Assembly (NCBI RefSeq): GCF_000735455.1
Contig: NZ_JMPS01000076.1
Span: 42,489-106,488 of the forward strand
Length of the DNA stretch: 64,000 nucleotides
Reading direction: 5' to 3'
Source: Yokenella regensburgei ATCC 49455
GTDB lineage: Bacteria > Pseudomonadota > Gammaproteobacteria > Enterobacterales > Enterobacteriaceae
Within the stretch, counting starts at the first letter, position 1. Every line of letters starts with the position of its first letter. The translations under genes and the position numbers were made by a program. Below the pieces are notes generated by a model. That model had not been told where the DNA came from, ran no database searches, and saw only the letters and a list, made by a program, of their open reading frames with translations. Below, in pieces: positions 54,401 through 62,621 of this stretch.

Positions 54401-55241
54401 CTCCACCGGTAATATTATTACCTGAGTTAGGACCAAAGGCGACGTTATCGAAGCCGTAAATATTGGAACCGGTACCAGAACCAAAGGCGGTATTTTCATT
54501 CCCCGACACATTCGAACCACTGGATCTCCCCAGCGCAACGTTTTTTGTCCCCAGAACGGTATTACCCGCATTATCACCGATGGCGATATTATCGCCCTGA
54601 TTACCAAAGGTAGAGCCCGGAATAGGGTTTGTGCCTTCCCCGACGCCGGCATTAATACCCAGCGCAATACTCTGATCGCCGTAGGTAAATGCCCCTTTAC
54701 CGATAGCCACGGAATTAATACCCGATGCCAGGCTCCCCTGACCCAACGCCGTTGAGCCATTAGCCGAAGCTTCAGCGCCAAAACCCGCGGCCAGTGCGTT
54801 AGTGGCAGCCGTACTTAATGAGCCAATAGCGGTTGAACCGGTACCGGTCACCTGGGCACTTTCACCCAGCACCAGGGATGCGGCAAACCCGTTATTGGTT
54901 GCATTATTGCCAATGACGGTTGAAGATGCGCACCCGCCATTTAAATAAGGGTTACCCAGAATATCGTCAGGATTACCACATGTTTGTATGGAGTTTGTCG
55001 CAGAGGCGTTATCGCCAATCACCAGATTTCCCGCAGCCCCAGGTGAAGTCACCGTCGTGGAGGTCGCTCCCGTTCCAATCGGCGCAAAAGCTAATGCATT
55101 CTGACTGGCGAGTACGGCAATACCCACGATAGAAATCACTTTCGAAACTAATCCGCTTTTACCTTTCCCTCTGGCGGTTTCAGGCGCAATCACCGTCGCT
55201 TGCAAGCGATGACTCCAGACTAATCGATATATCTTATTCAT
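51435..55241 (-). CDS. YadA-type trimeric autotransporter adhesin
   Basis: 1268 residues. Extended signal (ESPR) MNKIYRLVWSHRLQATVIAPE and a hydrophobic core ending NALAFA; a long head of YadA-like repeats (residues ~60-450, many xSxAIGxxA and GNN motifs); neck motifs DAVNGSQL or DAVNLNQL at several positions; two long, almost identical stalk/head modules of 189 residues (~residues 510-870); coiled-coil stalk; and the C-terminal YadA anchor (DERDDKLSAGIAGAMAMASLPQPY to GVGYQW) that forms the trimeric 12-strand barrel. Surface adhesion to host, matrix or other cells is the family role. First gene of an operon with the TpgA-like lipoprotein and an exported protein. Confidence 0.95.
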   Translation of the reverse strand: MNKIYRLVWSHRLQATVIAPETARGKGKSGLVSKVISIVGIAVLASQNALAFAPIGTGATSTTVTSPGAAGNLVIGDNASATNSIQTCGNPDDILGNPYLNGGCASSTVIGNNATNNGFAASLVLGESAQVTGTGSTAIGSLSTAATNALAAGFGAEASANGSTALGQGSLASGINSVAIGKGAFTYGDQSIALGINAGVGEGTNPIPGSTFGNQGDNIAIGDNAGNTVLGTKNVALGRSSGSNVSGNENTAFGSGTGSNIYGFDNVAFGPNSGNNITGGAFDTGNNNTAVGPHSGNDVAGGGNVAVGQDAGNSVNANQTVSIGHVANAGGDASIAIGNNSSVSAGVTNAIAQGTSTTVSGNSSIGIGEAANITGIQSVGIGYHSTIAGNNSYAIGSSNTVNSNNVAVLGNNITVATGLDNSVVLGSGSSVAAAVGTSSTTLNGQQYNFAGISPNASVSIGTTTSQRTLTNLAAGRINSLSTDAVNGSQLFASNTAINNLGDNLNTLDSQAVKYDLNPDNSVNYNSVTMGGTTYDNSTHTGGTTITNVADGTAPSDAVNFSQLTQTNTQIANIYNTGTKYFHANSTGTDSSALGLDAVAIGLSAVANHDNDVALGANAVTGTTTGTTGVTLLGTQYNFAGTTPASQVSVGSVGNERLVTNVAAGSLSDTSTDAVNGSQLFSTNTALTTLGDSLAALDTGSVKYDRNPDNSVNYNSVTMGGTTYDNSTHTGGTTITNVADGAAPSDAVNFSQLTQTNTQIANIYNTGTKYFHANSTGTDSSVLGLDAVAIGLSAVANHDNDVALGANSVTGTTTGTAGVTLLGTQYSFAGTTPASQVSVGSVGNERLVTNVAAGSLSDTSTDAVNGSQLFATNTALNGVSTLVGSLQQDALLWDSALGGFSASHGGTVINKITNVAPGTLSPTSTDAVNGSQLNQTNQNVTNLDNRVTNVENVVNNNPLNRYVKVNSTGPAASATGSDAVAVGQGTDASGNDTVAIGNGASSTADNAVALGAGSVADRENSVSVGSKGNERQITNVAAGTEDTDAVNVAQLRSATGDITEVKNIENNLVSGRDGMFQVNNSSNLPKPVVSGNDAVAGGAGSEASGNNSTALGTRSKATANNSVALGSDSVADRANTVSVGSVGNERQIANVAAGTQGTDAVNLNQLNKGISSANDYTDKRFGDLKNMVDERDDKLSAGIAGAMAMASLPQPYSAGGSMVGIGGGTYQGQSAVSLGVSTISDNGKWVTKLSGTTNSQGDLGAAVGVGYQW
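52646..53715. repeat. Tandem 567-base repeat inside the adhesin gene
   Basis: Two copies of about 500 well-matched bases (52646-53148 and 53213-53715), offset by exactly 567 bases (189 codons). By eye about nineteen bases in twenty agree. They encode the same module from NYNSVTMGGTTYDN through DAVNGSQLF. Confidence 0.9.
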
Positions 55242-55800
55242 ATCCTAACCTTTATTATGGCAATCATATTCCGCCGCTGATTTTCCCCGAAGGCGATAAA
55301 TAGCAGTTTTTGTCAAAAAGGAGTTGCGGATAAATATTAACGTCCGTGCCGTTAATGAAGATATGAGATCTTTGGTCATCAATTTACGTTATGATGACAA
55401 GATATAAAACCAACTCACCCGCTTAAAGCCAGTTGAAAACACCAGGAAATAAAAGGCAGACAGAAGCTATGCGTGTAATGAGAACAGCATGCATTTGTCG
55501 AAAACAATTTCTTGCACATTTAATATTAAATTATTTAACATTTTTGCAAAAATACCAGGCCGTTTATTAGGACGATTCTCAGCATAGTTATTTAAACGAA
55601 CATTTAGATATGTAAATAGCGACTCAATAATGGGTGACCACGGGGGCTAAGCGTTCATTTAGCGGGGGGTGGGAATATAAATATGCATAAATGATGTAGG
55701 GATTGGCGTTAATTACAACAAACAATAAATATAAATTCAGATGACCGGGGTTAAGCATTACCGGGAGGGAGTACCCCGGCAGCGATGCCGGGGGAGTTCA
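55242..55800. other. AT-rich region upstream of the adhesin operon
   Basis: About 560 bases with no credible gene. It holds the adhesin promoter; ribosome site AAAGG/TTAGG lies just before its start. A/T tracts dominate (55495-55610). At its far end, near feaB, a GC hairpin CCCCGGC/GCCGGGG (55774-55793) may be the feaB transcript end. Confidence 0.55.
55774..55793 (-). terminator. Hairpin downstream of feaB
   Basis: CCCCGGC and GCCGGGG around a six-base loop, seven bases after the feaB stop. No T run on the minus strand. Confidence 0.45.
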
Positions 55801-57300
55801 CTAATAACGCACACATACCGATTTGGTTTCACACCAGCCGTCGAGCCAGTCAGGGCCGAAGTCACGACCGGTACCGGACTGCTTCATCCCGCCAAACGGC
55901 AGGTTGGCGTCAATAAGTGTATGACTGTTGATCCACACCGTGCCGGCCTGCAGGCGATCGGTGTAGCTCAGCGCCTGGCTGATATCCCGCGTCCAGACGC
56001 TGGCGGTCAGACCATATTCCGTATCGTTCGCCAGACGCAGCGCCTCTTCACCATCGGCGACGCGTACCAGGTTTACCACCGGGCCAAACACCTCTTCACG
56101 GGTCAGACGCAGGCTGGCTTCCGGGTTCACCAAAAGCGTTGGGGCAACGTAATAGCCTTTGCCATCCGGCCCCGCGTTACCGCTCAGCAGCTCAGCACGC
56201 CCCTGCTGCGCTTCGTGGAGAAACGCCTGCACTTTGTCACAGTGCGCACGAGAGGCCAGCGGGTTGATGTGCGCCGCTTCCGACATTCCCGGCCCAACGT
56301 TGAGCGATTTCACCGCTTGCTCAAAGCCACTCACCAGCGTATCAAACAGCGGTGCCTCAATATAAATACGCGAGCTGGCGGCGCACACCTGTCCCTGGTT
56401 AAGGAAACTGCCGGTCATCAGGCCTTCAATTACCCACTGCGGATCGGCATCTTTCAGCACGATAGCCGGGTTTTTACCCCCCAGCTCCAGCGTCACGCGG
56501 GTCAGTCGGTCGGCGGCGGTACGGGCAATCTGTTTGCCGGTGGCGGTAGAGCCGGTAAAGCTCACCTTCGCGACGTGCGGATGCGAGGTCAGCGCGGCGC
56601 CGCACTCGCTACCGCTGCCGGTCACCACGTTGAATACCCCTTCCGGCACGCCGGCTTCCGTCGCCAGTTCCGCCACGCGCAGTAACGTCAGCGGCGTGGT
56701 TTCCGAAGGTTTGATGACGATTGAGCACCCGGCTGCGAGCGCTGGCATCACTTTCCACATGCCGATCATCAGCGGGAAGTTCCACGGGACGATCCCGGCC
56801 ACTACGCCCACCGGCTCTTTTCGCGTCCACGCCTGATAGCGTGCGCCCTGCGGCATCGGGATAGAGACATCCAGCGTGCTGCCGGTAATCTTGGTGGCAA
56901 GCCCGGCGGTGTAGCGCATCCAGTTCAGGGTGCAGCCTACTTCAAACGCCCGGGAAATATTGATGGATTTCCCCTGCTCAAGGGTTTCCAGCTGCGCCAG
57001 CTCTTCGCAGTGCTGCTCAACCAGATCGGCGAAGCGCAGCAGAATACGTTCGCGCTCGGCGGGTAAACGCCCTGCCCAGCTGCGGGACACAAATGCCTTC
57101 CAGGCTGACATCACCGCGCGGTCGACATCAGCCGCACTGGCATCCGCCGTGGTGGCGATGGCCTCGCCCGTGGCCGGGTTATAGACCGTTAATCGCTTTT
57201 CACTCTGTGCTGCCTGCTGCGCACCATCGATGAACAAACCATGTTGACGATCCAGAAACTGCTGCACGCTGGCGAGCGTTGCGACCTGTGAACCGGACAT
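55801..57300 (-). CDS. feaB: Phenylacetaldehyde dehydrogenase
   Basis: 499 residues, same length as E. coli FeaB. NAD-dependent oxidation of phenylacetaldehyde (from TynA) to phenylacetate, the substrate of PaaK. Landmarks: [34 protein letters not shown], catalytic Glu in [12 protein letters not shown] and catalytic Cys in [11 protein letters not shown]. Start at 57300 with the site AAGGAG; a GTG two codons upstream is in frame. Divergent from feaR, whose product activates it; candidate FeaR sites lie upstream. It is separated from tynA by the adhesin module. Confidence 0.96.
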   Translation of the reverse strand: MSGSQVATLASVQQFLDRQHGLFIDGAQQAAQSEKRLTVYNPATGEAIATTADASAADVDRAVMSAWKAFVSRSWAGRLPAERERILLRFADLVEQHCEELAQLETLEQGKSINISRAFEVGCTLNWMRYTAGLATKITGSTLDVSIPMPQGARYQAWTRKEPVGVVAGIVPWNFPLMIGMWKVMPALAAGCSIVIKPSETTPLTLLRVAELATEAGVPEGVFNVVTGSGSECGAALTSHPHVAKVSFTGSTATGKQIARTAADRLTRVTLELGGKNPAIVLKDADPQWVIEGLMTGSFLNQGQVCAASSRIYIEAPLFDTLVSGFEQAVKSLNVGPGMSEAAHINPLASRAHCDKVQAFLHEAQQGRAELLSGNAGPDGKGYYVAPTLLVNPEASLRLTREEVFGPVVNLVRVADGEEALRLANDTEYGLTASVWTRDISQALSYTDRLQAGTVWINSHTLIDANLPFGGMKQSGTGRDFGPDWLDGWCETKSVCVRY

Positions 57301-57359
57301 ACCCACTCCTTTTTTTCACTATTAGTGCATTCAGTCTAAGGCGAGATCGGCAAACGCGC

Positions 57360-57396
57360 TTTTTTCTCTCTGACATTCGTTTGTGCCGCTGTGACA
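57360..57396 (-). promoter_or_regulatory. FeaR-type half-sites upstream of feaB
   Basis: Minus strand: TGTCA-GAGAGAAA-AAA (57375 to 57360), an exact TGNCA-N8-AAA match, and a second TGTCA starting at 57396 with a nine-base gap to AAA. The two TGTCA start 21 bases apart, the same spacing as at tynA. Confidence 0.6.
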
Positions 57397-57537
57397 GCAA
57401 CCGCAAATAGCGATCTTTCCCCGGCAGAAGTGTGCCGGGGGTAATAGTTCTTTCATATAGTTGCCGCTTCGCTCTTGCTTTGAGAAACATTTACGCAACA
57501 ATGCATGAACAAATACTGAACATCAGGGTGCTTCGTG

Positions 57538-58434
57538 ATGCGCGAAAACAGTACACAGAACTACCGGGACTGGCTGGCGAAGGTAAACCAGCTCTGCGGC
57601 AGCTTCGACGCGCGTCCGCTTGAGGGCCAATTCTACGGTGATATTGAATCCGGCTACGCGCGTGGCATGAAGGTCAGCACGGTGACCACGCAGAGCATCA
57701 ATCTGTTTCGTACCATGGATGACGTCCGTCGCAGCAGCGACGCGTGGTTCTATACCGTTTTTCAGCTGGAAGGCCAGGCGGTGATGGAGCAGGACGACCG
57801 ACAGATTGTGCTGGATGCGGGTGACATGACGCTTATCGATGCCGCCCGCCCCTGTTCATTTTACTGGCAGGGTACCTCGCGCCAGGTCTCTCTGCTGCTG
57901 CCCCGCCAGCTCATCGAACAACAGCAGCGTCGCTGCAGTGCTGGCAAGCTTTCACGCCATCTGCCGATGGTTCAACTCAGCCACCGATTACTGCAGGAAA
58001 GCCTGAGTAGCGGTGCAATGAACGAGGATGAGAGCGCCGCCGCGCTGGAAGCCATTGGCTGCCTGCTGCGCCCGGTGCTGCATCAACAGGATGTTCAGCC
58101 CAGCCGCCGCGAGCGCCAGTATCAGAAAATCATGGCCCTGATTGATGACTCTATTCAGTCGGAACAGCTGCGCCCGGAGTGGCTCGCCAGTGAAACGGGC
58201 ATGTCGGTACGCAGTCTGTACCGGATGTTTGCCGATAAAGGATTAGTGGTCGCGCAGTACATCAAAAATCGTCGTCTCGATCTCTGCGCTCAGGCGCTGG
58301 AGCGCGCCAGCGATGAGGAAAAACTGGCCGGGATCGGCTACAGCTGGGGTTTTACCGATCACAGCCACTTCTCAACGGCCTTCAAACAACGCTTCGGCGT
58401 TACCCCTGGTGAGTACCGCCGCCGCTTCCGCTGA
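57538..58434 (+). CDS. feaR: Transcriptional activator FeaR (AraC family)
   Basis: 298 residues. N-terminal AraC-binding-like domain (DAWFYTVFQLEGQAVMEQDDRQIVLDAGDMTLIDAARPC) and C-terminal AraC domain with two helix-turn-helices (EWLASETGMSVRSLYRMFADKGL and IGYSWGFTDHSHFSTAFKQRFGVTPGEYRRRF). In E. coli FeaR activates tynA and feaB in response to aromatic amines or their aldehydes. Of a GTG (57535) and ATG (57538) I chose the ATG. Divergent from feaB; its stop abuts the convergent ydbL stop. Confidence 0.95.
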   Translation: MRENSTQNYRDWLAKVNQLCGSFDARPLEGQFYGDIESGYARGMKVSTVTTQSINLFRTMDDVRRSSDAWFYTVFQLEGQAVMEQDDRQIVLDAGDMTLIDAARPCSFYWQGTSRQVSLLLPRQLIEQQQRRCSAGKLSRHLPMVQLSHRLLQESLSSGAMNEDESAAALEAIGCLLRPVLHQQDVQPSRRERQYQKIMALIDDSIQSEQLRPEWLASETGMSVRSLYRMFADKGLVVAQYIKNRRLDLCAQALERASDEEKLAGIGYSWGFTDHSHFSTAFKQRFGVTPGEYRRRFR

Positions 58435-58758
58435 TTACTTCTGTAGCCATTTACCGTTGATCCCCTGGACAAACTCGCCCGGCTGCGCGCGGGAAACCAG
58501 CTTTTGCCCGGCCATCTTCGCCACTTCATCCACCGGCAGATTATTGGTATCCGCCAGCTGCTGATAGCTCGCGCTGCGCGCATCGTTGATCTGTTTTACC
58601 AGAGCGAGCGTTTCTTTATCCTGCTTAATAGCGCCAACGTAGCCGCTCAGCGTCTCGCCCACGCGTCCCTGTTGACGAGCTTCGTTCAGGCTTAGCGCCC
58701 AGGCACCAGAGCTCAGCACGCACAATCCCAAAAACAGACCTATCAGTGATTTTTTCAT
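58435..58758 (-). CDS. ydbL: YdbL family periplasmic protein (DUF1318)
   Basis: 107 residues. Signal peptide MKKSLIGLFLGLCVLSSGAWA, then the DUF1318 core LNEARQQGRVGETLSGYVGAIKQDKETLALVKQIN and VDEVAKMAGQKLV. In E. coli YdbL is a periplasmic modulator of the YdbH-YnbE bridge that moves phospholipid between the membranes. Last gene of ydbH-ynbE-ydbL, eight bases after the ynbE stop. No second signal or membrane segment. Confidence 0.95.
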   Translation of the reverse strand: MKKSLIGLFLGLCVLSSGAWALSLNEARQQGRVGETLSGYVGAIKQDKETLALVKQINDARSASYQQLADTNNLPVDEVAKMAGQKLVSRAQPGEFVQGINGKWLQK

Positions 58759-58766
58759 TCATCACC

Positions 58767-58958
58767 TCAGAACAGATCGCTGCGCGATTTCAGCAGATTT
58801 TCCACGTCCTTATCGACCTTGATATGAATCTCGTGCTCAATTTTGACATTCATATTGATGGTGATCGGCTCTTTCGGCGCGGCAACTTCTATGCGCGGGG
58901 TACAGCCCGTCAGCATCAGGGCGGCCGGGGCGCACAACAGGGCGGTTAAGATTTTCAT
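58767..58958 (-). CDS. ynbE: Outer-membrane lipoprotein YnbE
   Basis: 63 residues. Lipobox LMLTGC with Cys ~19, then a short mature peptide IEVAAPKEPITINMNVKIEHEIHIKVDKDVENLL with alternating polar/hydrophobic residues, expected to extend the beta-strand groove of YdbH as a multimer. Its ATG overlaps the ydbH stop by one base (TAATG), so the two are coupled; consistent with the YdbH-YnbE intermembrane bridge described in E. coli. Confidence 0.95.
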   Translation of the reverse strand: MKILTALLCAPAALMLTGCTPRIEVAAPKEPITINMNVKIEHEIHIKVDKDVENLLKSRSDLF

Positions 58959-61594
58959 TATTGCTCCTTACATTCCTTGCCGCCTGAGCAGCGTGGCGCG
59001 GGCAGCGCCGTATTTTGTTCAAGCCACGCCTGTAAATTGTCGCCAAAGCGTAAACTCCGCCACAGGTCAAAGACGTTCTCTTCGTGCGTATAGTTCAGAT
59101 GAACGGTATTACTTTTTCCATCGACGTGGCTAATGCCGGTCACGTTCGCTGTGAGGGTCAGTAATCCCAGGTTGCTGAGATTAATTTTCGTCCACGAACG
59201 GGAAATTTCCATATAGCGCAGCCAGTTGATGGCCGCCCCGGCGGCGATGTTGTCGTTAACCACCGCATCTGCCGTATCTTTATCAATACGCAGGGTCATT
59301 GGGCCCGGGTTTGACAGCCAGCCGTCTTTAATTATCCATTTGTCGTTGTTGAGCCACAGCGGCAGCGCGCCGTTCACCGGGCCGGACATGGCAAACTGCT
59401 TCGGATTTACTGCACTGATGAGTTCGCTGGTGGAAATATTCTGTACCCGCAGCAGCGCCGGGTCGTGCTGCGGCATGCGCAGTTGCAGCATAGAGAGCTT
59501 ACCGCCGAGGATATCGACGCTAACGTTGCTTAATAACAGCGGTGCGTCCTCACTCCACGGATAAGCGCCCTGCAGGTCGGCGGTCAGATTCTTCGCCGTC
59601 ACCTGGTTGACGATTTCCGCAATGCGCAGCGACACCGGATGCTTTTTGCCCAGCAGCCAGGTACCTTCGCTAAAGCGGAACGGCAGCACAAAGTCGACGC
59701 CGTTGATTTGGTTATCCGGCATCCAGGCACTACCGCCCTTCAGTACCCCATGACCACCGGCCTCAAAGCCCTGCCCGGCGGCGGCGGAAAACGCCACCTG
59801 CGCGTATAACGTGCCCTCCCGCAGGTTCATTTTCAGATCCGGCGGAATTAGCGGCTGGAACACCGTCAGCGACTGCTTCGGCCACCAGGCCTCGCCGCGC
59901 AGGCGTTCGCCATCCCAACGCCCCCCCACCCGTATTGGGCCAATCTTGTCGGCGTGCAGGTCGCCTTTAAACTGGAAGAACGTCGGGTCGCGCCCGTCGA
60001 TGCTGAATTTGAGCGTCGATGGCGGGAGCACGCTGCCGCCGCTGAAGTTGGTTTGCCCGGCATCAAGCGACAGCGCCCCGGTCAGTCGCGGATGCTGTTC
60101 ATCGCGGAGCCAGTGAACAGGTTTCTCCAGCACCAGCCGCGGTTTGTTGACCAGCATGGTCCCGTATTCAAGCTTATCGAAGCCGGTAGAGAGCGAGTTC
60201 AGGACAATAGACTGGTCGCGCCACAACCCCGTTCCGGCGACATCCCAGCGGGCGTGCATCGGGGTGAAACGGCCATCCCCCCAGTAGCGCCAGCGCCAGG
60301 TGCCTTTATCCGGCAGGAAGTTATCCGCCAGCCCATCGAGATGCAGCGTAAAATCACCCATTTCATTCTCATGGGCCCGCAGAATCGCCTGCAAACGCCC
60401 ATCGATACCCTGCTCGGTCACCTTGACGCCCGCGAGCGGCAGGCGAACTTCATCGATATTGAGGGAATCAATCACTCTTCCGCGTGAACGCAGCAGCGCG
60501 CCAGGTTCAAACGCCAGATGCGGTGAGCTTAGCGGGCCGCTCAGCGTGGCAGGCAGTACGGCATAGAAAATCAAATCGTCCTGCTTGGCTTCACCGGTCA
60601 GCCGCAGCGGCATGTGGCTGTCGTCGGCGCTGAGCTTGCCGGGGCCGATAGTCAGCACGGCGTTTCCTTTACCGTTGTCGCCGTGGGTCAGCACGTTCAG
60701 ACGCCCGCTGATTTGCATCGTATCCAGACCCTGCTGCCACTGCTCGGCTTTGAAAGACACGCGCCCGCTCAACGGCTGTCCCTGATATGGCCAGCTCCAG
60801 CGCCCGTCGCTGATGCTGGCTACGTGCTCCGTCAACGTCCACGGCAGATCCAACAACGGCTCCGGGTTATCGCGGGCGGTCACCACCAGCTGGCCCTGAT
60901 TCTTTTGCCACTCAAGCTCGGCATCCACCAGCTGCGGGGTTTGCGGGAACTCAAAGGAGGAAACCAGGTGTCCGGAAACCGGAAGGCCATCCGGCACCAG
61001 CGGCATGGTGAAGTCGCCAACAAGTTTAATCGGCGGCTGACCGTCGACCAGCTTCGCTTCAAATTCGCTGACGGTCAGCGCCTGGCCGTGCAGACGGGCG
61101 CGCAGCTTCAGCGCATCGCCGTTAAAGGCAATGTCCTGAATGGCGGGCGTCAGGCCCACATCCAGTTTGCCCTGCCACTGCTGCCAGGGGGAAAGCGTCA
61201 GTTTGTCGATAGTCAGCCAGCTATTTGGCAGCATCGACTGCCACTCCGCCAGCGTGCGCGGCGCGCCGGGAGCGGGTTCGCTTTCAGGGAGTTTGCTCAG
61301 ACAGGCAGAGTCGACGTCCAGCGCCGCAATGTTCAGCCGCCAGCGGCTCGGATGTGACAACGTCGCGCCTGACACCCGCGCCAGCTCGCAGTCCCCCACC
61401 AGATAGCGCAGGCTCGGGATCTCCACCGAAGCACGGTGTAAACGCGGGCTCTGATCAAGCGCAATACGCGTCCCTACCGGCAGCCAGATCCCGGCGAGCG
61501 TCGGCACCCATCGCGTCAGCGTGAGTAGCAACGTCAAAGGAAGAATGAAGAAAACCAGAATCAGCGCGATGGCGACTTTGTATCTACCCTTCAT
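58958..61594 (-). CDS. ydbH: AsmA-like intermembrane lipid transport protein YdbH
   Basis: 878 residues (E. coli 879). One N-terminal inner-membrane helix (YKVAIALILVFFILPLTLLLTLTRWVP) and a very long periplasmic beta-rich body of the AsmA-like/TamB-related superfamily. With YhdP and TamB it gives redundant phospholipid transport to the outer membrane. Start at 61594 (MKGRYKV) as in E. coli; a TTG two codons upstream is in frame. First gene of ydbH-ynbE-ydbL. Ends GGKECKEQ, like the E. coli tail. Confidence 0.96.
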   Translation of the reverse strand: MKGRYKVAIALILVFFILPLTLLLTLTRWVPTLAGIWLPVGTRIALDQSPRLHRASVEIPSLRYLVGDCELARVSGATLSHPSRWRLNIAALDVDSACLSKLPESEPAPGAPRTLAEWQSMLPNSWLTIDKLTLSPWQQWQGKLDVGLTPAIQDIAFNGDALKLRARLHGQALTVSEFEAKLVDGQPPIKLVGDFTMPLVPDGLPVSGHLVSSFEFPQTPQLVDAELEWQKNQGQLVVTARDNPEPLLDLPWTLTEHVASISDGRWSWPYQGQPLSGRVSFKAEQWQQGLDTMQISGRLNVLTHGDNGKGNAVLTIGPGKLSADDSHMPLRLTGEAKQDDLIFYAVLPATLSGPLSSPHLAFEPGALLRSRGRVIDSLNIDEVRLPLAGVKVTEQGIDGRLQAILRAHENEMGDFTLHLDGLADNFLPDKGTWRWRYWGDGRFTPMHARWDVAGTGLWRDQSIVLNSLSTGFDKLEYGTMLVNKPRLVLEKPVHWLRDEQHPRLTGALSLDAGQTNFSGGSVLPPSTLKFSIDGRDPTFFQFKGDLHADKIGPIRVGGRWDGERLRGEAWWPKQSLTVFQPLIPPDLKMNLREGTLYAQVAFSAAAGQGFEAGGHGVLKGGSAWMPDNQINGVDFVLPFRFSEGTWLLGKKHPVSLRIAEIVNQVTAKNLTADLQGAYPWSEDAPLLLSNVSVDILGGKLSMLQLRMPQHDPALLRVQNISTSELISAVNPKQFAMSGPVNGALPLWLNNDKWIIKDGWLSNPGPMTLRIDKDTADAVVNDNIAAGAAINWLRYMEISRSWTKINLSNLGLLTLTANVTGISHVDGKSNTVHLNYTHEENVFDLWRSLRFGDNLQAWLEQNTALPAPRCSGGKECKEQ

Positions 61595-61651
61595 GGGCAA
61601 TAAATATCCTGAGGTGGCGGCGTGACGAATGTAAGAATAATAGATGCTACA

Positions 61652-61686
61652 AGGGGATTCGCAATGGGAAGAACGCCGAATCCCCT
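61652..61686 (-). terminator. Stem-loop between leuE and ydbH
   Basis: AGGGGATTCG and its perfect complement CGAATCCCCT around a 15-base loop, downstream of the leuE stop. Only a short TT follows on the minus strand, so partial termination is likely. Confidence 0.55.
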
Positions 61687-61710
61687 CGGATTATGATAAA
61701 CGCGAATGCG

Positions 61711-62349
61711 TTAAGACTGAAGCGTTGCCAGACGCGCGGCAAAACCCACAAACATCAGACCAATCAGGCTGTTGCCCAGTTTCGCCAGTTTCTTTTTGGT
61801 TTTCACATAGCGCGTGACAAACGAGCCGGAGACAATCAGGAAGCTCAGGTAAGCAAAGCTCACCAGCTCCAGGGTGACGGCCAGAATAAAGAACGCAGTA
61901 CCGGCACTTGCGGCATTAACATCGATAAACTGCACGAAGAACGACACGTAGAACAGAATCGCTTTCGGGTTAGTCAGGCTCAGCACCAGCGCGCGTTTCA
62001 GGATAGCGCTGCCGGGTTCTGCCCCCTCTTCCTGCTGTTTACCGCGCTGGGTCAGCGTAGCGTAGAGCATTTTTCCGCCCAGCCACAGCAGGTACATTGC
62101 GCCAAGGTAACGGACAATATTAAACAGTACCGGAGTGGTTTTAATCAGCGTGGCAACGCCGGCATAGGCCAGAAACATCAGCACCGCATCGCCAACAAAC
62201 ACGCCAAGCGCGGCGAGGTAACCCTTCTTCACGCCGTGAGCGATCCCGGTTTTCAGTACAAACAGCGTATTCGGGCCTGGCACCAGAATAATAAAAATCG
62301 CGCCAATCAGGTAGGTCCAATAATTTAGTACACCAAACTCCGCAAACAC
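61711..62349 (-). CDS. leuE: Leucine exporter LeuE (LysE/RhtB family)
   Basis: 212 residues, same length as E. coli LeuE (YeaS). Six helices expected; the N-terminus [36 protein letters not shown] has the family LxPGPN motif, followed by [34 protein letters not shown] and [22 protein letters not shown]. It exports leucine and some related amino acids. In E. coli leuE lies near yeaR-yoaG, elsewhere in the chromosome; here both are in the ydb/ydc region but 47 kb apart. Confidence 0.94.
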   Translation of the reverse strand: MFAEFGVLNYWTYLIGAIFIILVPGPNTLFVLKTGIAHGVKKGYLAALGVFVGDAVLMFLAYAGVATLIKTTPVLFNIVRYLGAMYLLWLGGKMLYATLTQRGKQQEEGAEPGSAILKRALVLSLTNPKAILFYVSFFVQFIDVNAASAGTAFFILAVTLELVSFAYLSFLIVSGSFVTRYVKTKKKLAKLGNSLIGLMFVGFAARLATLQS

Positions 62350-62621
62350 GTTTTACTCCCGCAATTCATCCGTTGATGGCTTCCCTGGTCGCAGGAAGCG
62401 TTACCTTGATCACAGAATGCTATCGCAGAGTGCCCTGGCTTTAAAGCCCCGGGAACGGAATCAGACAAGGTTTCAGCAGACCGGGTACAATTAATCTAAT
62501 GCGTTGTTTTTTAATCACCTGCACTTTATGTGTATAAACCGTTGATTAAACTAATTTTTAAAAATTGTAAGAAAAATCGCAGTGTGCTAACGTGACAGTA
62601 AAATCACTGGAGAAAAGTCTT

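Noticed and set aside
51435..55241. Repeats considered as a CRISPR array or satellite
   Set aside because: The repeats keep the reading frame, are long and variable, and encode known YadA head and neck motifs; there are no short identical repeats with unique spacers.
46365..55800. Genomic island with integrase or att sites
   Set aside because: No tRNA, integrase, transposase or flanking direct repeats seen; only gene content and AT-richness suggest transfer.
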